A stretch of DNA of 60,000 nt from Mesostigma viride (lineage: Eukaryota > Streptophyta > Mesostigmatophyceae > Mesostigmatales > Mesostigmataceae): NCBI GenBank assembly GCA_009746045.1, contig RPFO01000296.1, forward strand, positions 126,001-186,000, read 5' to 3'. Of this stretch, positions 51,568 through 60,000 are shown piece after piece (the stretch's first letter is position 1; each line of letters begins with the position of its first letter). Both the position numbers and the translations under genes were made by a program. The notes under the pieces are model-generated. The model searched no databases, was not told the DNA's origin, and was given only the letters and a program-made list of their open reading frames with translations.

Positions 51568-54500
51568 TTAGAACTCGAGGATGGGCTCCCCCACGTTCTC
51601 GTTCTGCGGCAGGTCGCACCGCAGGTCGCACACGCAGGCGAGCACGAGCTTGAACATGCGGTGCACGTTGATGCTGCTGCGCGTGGACACAAAGATGAGC
51701 GGCGCGTCCATGGCGCGCGCGTACTGCCGCGCCTGCAGGGACCCGGGGGCAAAATCCCGTGAATGAGCAAGCACACAACACGTACTGTGTGAGCTAGCGC
51801 GTGGATACAAGGATGAAGAGGCCGAGGGGTCTGTCTATTGCGCACAGCCGCACACATACTGCCGCGCGTGTGAGTGTCATAGCAAACAGGTGCGTTCATC
51901 AGACAAGGAAGCAAGCAGCAGGGTACTGTATACTGTATAGCAGATGCACCCATGAAGCAGGCAAGCAAGCAAATGACAGTTGCGGTGGAACCGGTGGTGC
52001 ACCCAGCAGGCAAGCAAGCAACCCGTACTGTAGGAGCTAGTGTGCGTGGACACGGAGGTGAGGGGGGAAGGGGAAGAGGAGGTGTGGCCACTGCGCACGC
52101 GTACTGCAACGCACGCGTAGGTGGGCAAGCACCCATGAACAAGCGCCCATGAACAAGCACCCGGGAGGCAAGCAAGCAAGGTCGCACACAACATGGAGAC
52201 CACAACTAGTACTGTGTGAGCGGGGAGCGGGGAGCAGTGACTCTGGTAAGGGTGACTCAAGTAAGGGTAAGCACTGGCGGGGAGGGAGAAGAGGTGAGAG
52301 GCGCACCCGTTGCACGGGCATACTGGCACACGTGCAAGAGTGGCCATAGTTGAATAAACAAGCACCGACGCAAAACAGCAAACTTAGCGGCATGCTCCCT
52401 CTACCCAGGTTGGCAGCCACGTGCCACATTGGTATGCCACGTACGGCACGCTCACGCGCCCACGCTGCCACGCGCCCATGCTGCCACGCGCCCATGCTGC
52501 CACGCGCCCATGCTGCCACGCACGCGCCCATGCTACACCCCAACCCTGGTCGACCCCCACCTGTTTGGTCGTCATCGCCTGCTATACAGCAATACAATAT
52601 TGGTATACTAGCATATTAATACAGATATACCCTGGTCGACCCCCACCTGCTTGGTCGTCATCGCCTGCTCCCTCTCGTCCAGGTTGGCAAAAATGTCGTA
52701 CTTGGTGCCCACGAGCACCGCGACGGCCGACTGGGGAAGGGAAGGATTGGCGCGGGTGTGCAAGCATGAACCAACGCAGAAGGATTTGGTGAATAGCGAG
52801 TATGGCCACGGCCGACTGGGGAAGGGAGGGAGTGGCGCGCATGTGCAAGCATAAGCAAACGCATGAGTTGATGAAAAGAGGGAGTTCCAAGGGTGTGGGT
52901 AAAGAGAGAGAGAGAGTTGGTGAACAGAGGGAGGCAATAAACTTGCAAGCGTCGCAACGGCTCGACTCAGACAGGAGGGAATGGTGTGCTTGGGCACAGT
53001 ATGATCGGGCCAAACATGTGAACAGCATCCTCTCAAAGTTGAAAAAGCTCGCAAGCATGAATGGATGGGAAGGAATGCATGCCTGCACAGCCACAACCCG
53101 CAGCAGGAAGGGAAGGCGTGGCCCAGGCGCGAGCATAGGCACACACAGATCGAGCGGAGTTGGTGAACTTGCAAGCACAGCAACGGCTGGAAAGCAAGCG
53201 GGCACAGCTGTGCGAGAATTGCAGTGACCAAACACGCCTATGGCAGGATCGGATACTGCTCATGGAGTAATTATAGGGTCATGGATTAATTTGATCATGG
53301 ATTCATATGATTGTGGATTAGTTAGATGAGTTTGACAAATTTGAATTCTTATTAAGTGACATGAATTATACACCAAGCTAAACCTAACAACACCCAGTGA
53401 TCAAATTCCCCTCCCCTCCCCTCCCCTCCCCTCCCCTCCCCTCCCCTCCCCTCCCCTCCCCTCCCCTCCCTCCCCTCCCCTCCCCTCCCCTCCCTCCCCT
53501 CCCCTCCCCTCCCTCCCCTCCCCTCCCCTCCCTCCCCTCCCTCCCCTGCCCTCCCCTCCCCTCCCCTCCGCTCCGCTCCCCTCCGCTCCGCTCCCCTCCG
53601 CTCCGCTCCGCTCCCCTCCGCTCCGCTCCGTTCCCCTCCGCTCCGCTCCGCTCCGCTCCGCTCCGCTCCGCTCCGCTCCGCTCCGCTCCCTCCCCTCCCC
53701 TCCCCTCCCCTCCCCTCCCCTCCCCTCCCCTCCCCTCCCCTCCCTCCCCTCCCTCCCTCCCCTCCCTCCCCCCTCCCCCCCTCCCCTCCCCTCCCCTCCC
53801 CTCCCCTGCCCTCCCCTCCCCTCCCCTCCCCTGCCCTCCCTCCCATCCCTCCCCTCCCTCCCTCCCCTCCCTCCCCTGCCCTGCCCTGCCCTCCCCTCCC
53901 CTCCCCTCCCCTCCCCTCCCCTCCCCTCCCCTCCCCTCCCTCCCCTCCCCTCCCTCCCTCCCCTCCCCTCCCTCCCCTCCCCTCCCTCCCCTCCCCTCCC
54001 TCCCCTCCCCTCCCCTCCCCTCCCTCCCTCCCCTCCCCTCCCCTCCCCTCCCTCCCTCCCCTCCCTCCCTCCCTCCCCTCCCCTCCCCTCCCTCCCCCCC
54101 TCCCCTCCCCTCCCCTCCCCTCCCTCCCCTCCCCTCCCCTCCCCTCCCCTCCCTCCCCTCCCTCCCTCCCCTCCCCTCCCCTCCCCTCCCCTCCCCTCCC
54201 CTCCCCTCCCCTCCCCTCCCTCCCTCCCTCCCTCCCCTCCCCTCCCTCCCTCCCTCCCCTCCCTCCCCTCCCTCCCCTCCCTCCCCTCCCTCCCTCCCTC
54301 CCTCCTCCCTCCTCCCCTCCCTCCCCTCCCTCCCCTCCCCTCCCCTCCCCTCCCCTCCCCTCCCTCCCCTCCCTCCCCTCCCTCCCCTCCCTCCCTCCCT
54401 CCCCTCCCTCCCCTCCCTCCCTCCCTCCCCTCCCTCCCCTCCCTCCCCTCCCTCCCTCCCTCCCCTCCCTCCCTCCCTCCCCTCCCTCCCTCCCTCCCCT

Positions 54501-57500
54501 CCCTCCCCTCCCTCCCTCCCTCCCTCCCTCCCTCCCCTCCCCTCCCCTCCCCTCCCTCCCCTCCCTCCCTCCCCTCCCTCCCCTCCCCTCCCCTCCCCTC
54601 CCCTCCCTCCCCTCCCTCCCCTCCTATCCCTGCATCCCAGCCAGACCACACTAGGCCAGCCGGGGAAGTAGCTGCCGTAGGCACACCTTGTTGAGCTGCC
54701 GCGCCTGTCGGTACCATTGCTTGACGCTGCCTCCACGCGCCACGTGTCGCAGGCACCAATTCACACGCGGCCCGGTTTGCACCGCGATGTGCAAGTATGT
54801 GGTGCGTTGCCAGCATAACAAGTGTTGGCAGAGGGATTGAAAGAGAATTCTGCCGGTCAGCGTACCAAGAGGTTCACCTCCCAAGTCCCTTGGTACATAG
54901 ATCATCGAGCGACCCAAGAGGTTCACCTCACAACAAGTGCGCCCCGCCGCACACGCCCAATCCACCAAGCGACCTTATTACACCATCTCTTATCTTGCTT
55001 TTCTTGCGTTCTGCCCTGATGCCACACATAAATAAATACCGCCTCCTGATCCCACATACATATATAAATATCCATGAGGCAACCAGCGCAGGCCAGAAAT
55101 TGGGAGAAGCCGGACCATGGTAGCTCGAGCCTGCCGTTATCTTTTCCACGTTTTCGAGTCGTTCAGGATGACGAATATGAATGGAGATGGAAATGTGTAG
55201 CCTTGTGCATTGAAATTATGGCTGGCTTACGTATAGAGCGACTAGATGACCTAGACGGTGGGGCCGGAAACAGCTTGCTTGATCAGGGTGTGTGTTTCGA
55301 GCCTAACTGGCCGGTAGTGTCTAGTGGTGAGCACCATTGCTGCGATATATATTTATACATTTACCGCCCCCTGGTGAGCCTTGATTAAGTGGGGAGAGAA
55401 GTTGAATGAGTTTGTCGATGAATACCTTGATTAATTTATTACGTACATTATTCGTGCGGAGGAAGGTTGAAATCTTATTCCTTCCTTCCTTCCTTCCTTC
55501 CTTCCTTCCTTCCTTCCTTCCTTCCTTCCTTCCTTCCTTCCTTCCTTCCTTCCTTCCTTCCTTCCTTCCTTCCTTCCTTCCTTCCTTCCTTCCTTCCTTC
55601 CTTCCTTCCTTCCTTCCTTCCTTCCTTCCTTCCTTCCTTCCTTCCTTCCTTCCTTCCTCCCTCCCTCCCTGCCTTCCTTCCTTCCTTCCTTCCCCTACCG
55701 ACTTTTTGAGTAGGGACCTTTCATCCCTGTTTGATGCACAGCAAGAAGGGGGCATGGGACCACCCCCCTTCTCTTGTTGCTTTGAAAGGCAGGGAACAGG
55801 GGGCTCACTGGGAGAGTCTAGCAACTACCGTGGGTGCAACAAGGCTTCGACATAGCAAAGCAGAGCGGATGCAGTAGGGCTGCCCCATGGTCCAGTGGCC
55901 ACTTGACATCATATGGACATGCCCGAATGTGATCCACTGGTCCTACCACACACTAATCATCAAATCATACCAACTGACATAGTATCGTGGCATTATTCAA
56001 ATCGTATCCTGGCTTTATGCAATTATTCCAAGGCATTCCTGATATCCATGAGACGACATACCAATGGTAATTGATATCATGGCATCACTTGCCAGCATGG
56101 GAGGGAACTGTCGGGTTGAATCAGTATACTGGCAAATGCGCACGTGAAACAAGGGGACATGTGGCAGGACAACATAAACACGCTGCACCTTCCGACTTCC
56201 CATCATCCCTTTCCTCGCACACGCAAACACTGTCGCTGATGGCAAACTGACCACACCTCCGCACATGACGGAGCGTGCCTTTTGCTGTCAATCGAGACCA
56301 TGCTGCACCCACCTGTTGAGCGTGGAGCGCCGCGAGAGGTCAAACATGAAGACCAGCGCGGCCGCGTCGTTGCAGACGAGGGGCAGCATGGGCGCAAACT
56401 CGGGCTGGCCTGCAGCGGTCACGTGGTCACGATACGGTTACAAGGACCATAGCACCCAGAAGCAAAACCACAAGAACACGTGACGTTGTCAGTAAGCTTG
56501 TGACAGCGTGATCGGAGGCCACCGTGTTCGCCTTGCAAAGCCCTAGCAGTGTTAGAGAGGGGACCAATGAATGGATCAGAAGAAGCACTGGCGGATGCTA
56601 GCCGGTAGGGGGAGGGGGGGGGGGGCAAGTGCCAGTAGGTACCCTTTCTTTGCCTCCAGAAGGTCACTGCATGGTTGTTATCTTGCACTCAATGAGCACA
56701 CAACTTCCTAACCGGTTGCAATAAGGCCCATAGTCTACATTCCAAGTGAAACTATTCCATTAGTTTCCATGGCCCTCCATTCAAATGAGAGTGAGGTGAG
56801 GTGAGGTGAGGTGAGGTGAGGTGAGGTGAGGTGAGGTGAGGTGAGGTGAGGTGAGGTGAGGTGAGGTGAGGTGAGGTGAGGTGAGGTGAGGTGAGGTGAG
56901 GTGAGGTGAGGTGAGGTGAGGTGAGGTGAGGTGAGGTGAGGTGAGGTGAGGTGAGGTGAGGTGAGGTGAGGTGAGGTGAGGTGAGGTGAGGTGAGGTGAG
57001 GTGAGGTGAGGTGAGGTGAGGCAGGGGAATTTAATCAAACGGGATGGAATGGCAAGGAAAGAAATGCTATATCCTCTCAAATATTTACGTAGGGGCCGGA
57101 AGGGTAGCGTGGACAGCAGGCAAAGATCCGCAGGGAGAGGGGCATTCCTTGGCAGCAATTGCCGAGCAATTGTACCTCCGAGGTCCCAAATGCTGAAAGA
57201 TATCTCGGTATCGCGGACTTTCAACGTCCTTTCCATGAAATTGACGCCGAGCGTCTGCACGTAATCTTCATCGCAGCGTCTTGCCTCGCAGAAATTTACC
57301 TGCAGAAAGCGTGACGGCATCGCCCACAGATTGACGCAAGGCTAGATGTAACGTCCATAGTTATGCTGCCAAGGTCAAAACGACGATCAGAGATAAGGTG
57401 GAACACTACTCACCATCAGCGACGACTTGCCAATCTGCGCGTCGCCTAGTAGGCCCAATTTGACAACTATCCTTTGACCGTCGTCTTCTGGCGGCATACG

Positions 57501-57524
57501 GTTTACAGAGGTCACTCGAGCCAT
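51568..57524 (-). CDS. SPG1: Spg1/Tem1-type small GTPase, six exons, complete
   Basis: Exons 57524-57414, 57299-57176, 56409-56313, 54726-54687, 52730-52647 and 51732-51568 join in phases 0, 1, 2, 0, 0 and give 206 residues plus stop. G1 is GDAQIGKSS (residues 27-35); then comes the signature [18 protein letters not shown]3 WDLGGQ, G4 GTKYD (TKxD as in Spg1, not NKxD) and G5 VSTRSS. The end is [11 protein letters not shown]. No C-terminal prenylation cysteine is present, as in Spg1. In yeasts this GTPase triggers septation and mitotic exit; plants have homologues (family knowledge). The fourth exon is only 40 bp ([13 protein letters not shown]). Introns are 114, 766, 1586, 1956 and 914 bp, four of them full of repeats. 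ATG 57522-57524 is the only start giving the family N-terminus. Confidence 0.94.
51775..52600 (-). repeat. Copies of GTPase exon edges in intron 5
   Basis: Three decayed copies of the exon 6 acceptor edge start near 51795, 52040 and 52260 (GCGTGGATACAAGGATGA, GCGTGGACACGGAGGTGA against GCGTGGACACAAAGATGA at 51683). A near-perfect copy of the exon 5 donor edge lies at 52548-52586: CCTGGTCGACCCCCACCTG then TTTGGTCGTCATCGCCTGCT, against 52631-52669, one mismatch. A weaker exon 5 copy is at 52398-52430. Confidence 0.8.
52731..52860 (-). repeat. Copy of GTPase exon 5 acceptor edge in intron 4
   Basis: CACGGCCGACTGGGGAAGGG at 52808 and GTGGCGCGCATGTGCAAGCAT copy CGACGGCCGACTGGGGAAGG at 52721 and TTGGCGCGGGTGTGCAAGCAT. 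The acceptor CAG (ctg on +) is retained. Confidence 0.85.
53408..54625 (+). repeat. Mixed CCCCT/CCCT/CGCTC array in GTPase intron 4
   Basis: 1.2 kb of CTCCC and CTCCCC units with a block of CCGCT units (53567-53690). On the gene's strand it is purine-rich GGGGA. Both strands give long glycine/arginine or proline/serine frames, which are by-products. Confidence 0.97.
55075..55345 (+). mobile_element. CAAGGAGACAACC element in GTPase intron 3
   Basis: It starts GAGGCAACCAGCGCAGGCCA at 55076 and ends with GAGCACCATTGCTGCGAT, in antisense orientation to the gene. The upstream 54840-55075 holds a 28-bp duplication (CCAAGAGGTTCACCTC). Confidence 0.82.
55476..55693 (+). repeat. (CCTT)n microsatellite in GTPase intron 3
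   Basis: About 53 CCTT units with a short CCCT stretch at 55656-55670. The remaining intron (55700-56312) shows no feature. Confidence 0.97.
56790..57021 (+). repeat. (GTGAG)n pentamer array in GTPase intron 2
   Basis: 46 perfect units. In the gene's sense it is (CTCAC)n, so the units are not splice donors of this gene. Confidence 0.97.
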
Positions 57525-59150
57525 TTTAATGCCTAGTGCAGCGTTAGTCTGCGGCCACTTCCATAAATGTACAGCACTTTCCGGTAGCTTAACCGAGAAC
57601 CTTCATCCCGTGCACAAGCTACTGGCCTAGCCGTGCTCTTTTCTGGTCTAAAGAAGCGTGGGGATTCTCAACAGTGTAGTATACCGTCAGGATAATGCTG
57701 TAACGCGCAGGCTAGGATGAGGAAGGTTTAAATTAACGAGGCTCCAACATCCACGTCAGTCTTTTTTCGTAATTTGATGAAGAAAGCTGCATAGAAGTCG
57801 TGCTCCCCTCCGTTGCAAGCGAGTCGAGAAGGATGCACGTGAGTCGTGAAAGAACCCGGCTACCTATTCAAGGAGGATCAAACAAACATATATCCCCGGT
57901 TCCCTAATCGACCAACAAGACGTTCCTTATTTATGCAGCCTGCTGTGTGCCTGTGTCATGTGTGTATGTAGTACAGTACCGCTCGCTAATTACTGTACCA
58001 GATCCATCCACCTTTCTCTCCCTTGCTTTAATTACGGTACAACTTCACGGTACAACCTTCTTCCCAGCTGAGCGCCCGTGACCGAAGGTCGCGACTAGAT
58101 GCCAAGATTCCAGATGGGAAAATGCCAGTTGGCCTGGTTGGGCAAGGAATCTGATTCCTGGTTCGCCAGAAATGTAAATTTCCGAGCACAGAATATCTGT
58201 CATGTCAAATCAGAATGATACGGTTTGAGTATCGCTCGATTATTGAATGCCACGTCTACGAATGAATAAATTAAGCGTACGAAAAGGTACGAAGACGATT
58301 GTTTGGTCGGTCTTTGCGAGCCCTCGTACGTTGTGGTACGGCATTTCCGTCCAATATAGCTCGCGTGTTTGCATTTGCGTGTTTGCTAATTGCGTGCGAA
58401 TGGCGAGATTTTCGAGGAAATGTTAGGCATCAGGTTATATTGAGCTGCACTTGCCATGGACGCAATAACGTGCTACAACCATATTATGGGGCTTTAACCA
58501 TTTACCATGGTGGAGTTCGATGGCTGTTGTTCGGATGCCTGCAATGAGACCTGGAATTGTTGAGATCAAGATATGCTGCCGTGCGCCACTATACCGAACT
58601 AGCGAGCGGTTGGAATGCCATGGCAGGTTAAACAAGCCGTGTACGTCGCGCATTTAGACTTCCACGCGAATTGCATCATTCAAAGACTATCTGTCCCAGC
58701 GGCATATCCGCTAGCGATTATGGAGAGATCACGCTTTGTGTTACTTCGCCTTCTGTGGTGAAGTATGAGGGGAAGAGTCTGTCTACCCTAACACCAGCTG
58801 TGTAGGCTCGAACGTCCTACGCCTTGGGTTACACATATCGAAACAATGGAGGAAATACAGCCGCCGCCTCCTATGCAGATCGAGCCATCAGCCCTGGAAA
58901 GAAAGGCCCTTTTGGTACGCTTTCTTGTCTGGTCCTCTGCATCTGAATAGACGTCTGCAGCGACGTCCGTACGTGTTACACCCGGCATGCTTGCCGGCAT
59001 GCCTGCCGCTGCCCTGCGTACCAACCTTTTAAAGGATCGATAGATTCGTGTTCGTCTTTGTGGTTCTTTATGGCTGTTCCTTGTTTGACGGAGCAGAAAC
59101 TGCTCCCTTTTTTGATTTGGTAGAATGAGTTGTCGTATTTCTGAAGCTTC
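57525..59150. other. Upstream region of the GTPase gene, otherwise unassigned
   Basis: This includes the GTPase 5' flank. I see no TATA-like or other defined promoter, exon or repeat. A long - frame at 59003-59227 (RKLQKYDNSFYQIKKGSSF) looks faintly coding but has no start or splice support. Confidence 0.4.
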
Positions 59151-59804
59151 CTAGCAAACTTGGGTTTTCCCTCCAATTCAGTAGCATGTTTAAAAACTCG
59201 TGCGCACTGCACTGTTCTTGCCGTCAAAGCCGTTTTGGGGGGGATAAGTCTTGAGGTGGTGCGGGCGGGGGGGTGCCGGGGGTGGGTTGGGTGTGTGTGT
59301 GGGGGTGGGAGATTGGTACGGACTACAACCCCTCCTCATTGCCATACAATATGCCTTGGTTATTTGGGACAAAAAATCGGATTAATGAACTTCGTGGGTC
59401 GGTCACGTTTATTGCACCCCAGAAACCAGACTTATACATTGTTCTGGGGAAATTTTCCCCTTTCCAGCGACTCAAGAAAATGTCGAAACACGTACAAACT
59501 ACACATATCTTGCTATCAGCTCGGTCCCGATCAACTGCTTTCTCTGCGCTCCTCTAGGACTGTACAATTCACACTGTCACGAGGGCACCTTGCCCTCGCG
59601 TATCCTAGCTCAAGCTGACGTACTGGGTGGGGTTTTGCTTTACTTTGCGCCCCGGCTGGTGTGCATCCATGCTGTGGTCCGCGTTGTGCCCCTACTTTGC
59701 TGTGCCTGTGCTGCTCCCCCCCCCCCCCCCCTACTTTGCTGTGCCTGTGATGCTTTCCCCTCCCCCCCCCCCCCCCCGCCTGCTGCGGTGTCTCACCCTC
59801 GCAG

Positions 59805-59885
59805 CCATCGCTGACCCAGATCCAGAACAAGATCTGGCTGAAGAAGAGGGGTATCGCCATCAAGCCCGAGCTGACGCCCGCCCAG
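59805..59885 (+). CDS. Probable internal exon of an unrecognised gene
   Basis: Between acceptor ccctcgc-ag and donor gtgtgc, 27 codons read PSLTQIQNKIWLKKRGIAIK then PELTPAQ, phase 0 on both sides. The upstream stretch 59690-59780 has a C-run polypyrimidine tract duplicated with TACTTTGCTGTGCCTGTG. No family recognised; the gene would continue beyond the window. Confidence 0.45.
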
Positions 59886-59889
59886 GTGT

Positions 59890-60000
59890 GCTATAATATC
59901 TCTCAGTATTAGCTATAATGTCTCTCAGTATTAGCTATAGTATCTCTCAGTATTAGCCATAATGTCTCTTAGTATTAGCTATACCATCTCTTAGTATTAG
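59890..60000 (+). repeat. 22-bp minisatellite at the window end
   Basis: Units of ATCTCTCAGTATTAGCTATA with small changes, at least five, running off the window. Confidence 0.9.

Noticed and set aside
53384-54816. Open frames of 420-470 codons rich in Gly/Arg or Pro/Ser
   Set aside because: They are the CCCCT/CCCT array inside intron 4 of the GTPase gene, open in several frames on both strands.
56790-57021. Array of 46 potential splice donors (GTGAG)
   Set aside because: The host gene is on the other strand, where the array reads CTCAC.

Overview
This window is nuclear DNA of a eukaryote, most likely a microalga of the green lineage or a relative. Three signs support this. Genes are broken by GT-AG introns whose exon phases agree. 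A perfect array of the plant/green-algal telomere heptamer CCCTAAA sits at 33467-33774. Several L1-like non-LTR retrotransposon families are present. The species assignment is inference only. There are no operons, and most long open frames are microsatellites read as protein.

Three genes can be assembled with confidence. (1) ALG8, the ER alpha-1,3-glucosyltransferase of N-glycan assembly, has its last three exons on the + strand (63-9295), with a 7.8 kb second intron full of mobile DNA. (2) A PRELI/MSF1-domain (mitochondrial lipid transfer) gene on the - strand (38155-32025) has four exons and lacks its N-terminal exon. Its introns hold an interstitial telomere array, a (GAA)n array and many tandem repeats. 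(3) A complete six-exon Spg1/Tem1-type small GTPase gene on the - strand (57524-51568) encodes 206 residues, with long pyrimidine and pentamer arrays in its introns. Single probable exons of unrecognised genes lie at 16908-17096, 24828-25106, 28814-29007, 30859-30985, 40904-42142, 42411-42614 and 59805-59885.

The rest is mobile or tandem DNA. At least three LINE groups have decayed ORF1, RT and C-terminal pieces. Several LINE ends carry a small conserved hairpin next to a short simple-repeat tail (AATT, ACTT), and one family carries a (CCAT)n tail that continues into a perfect array of about 214 units. A TTAA-flanked 1.7 kb element interrupts one of two inverted copies of a 115-codon ORF, and the empty site can be read from the intact copy. 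A MITE with 25-bp inverted ends and many minisatellites (8 to 275 bp units) complete the picture.

The most unusual observation concerns the introns of the three assembled genes (and perhaps one more). They repeatedly contain decayed, and in some cases near-perfect, copies of the adjacent exon edge together with its splice site. This suggests intron growth by duplication across exon-intron borders.
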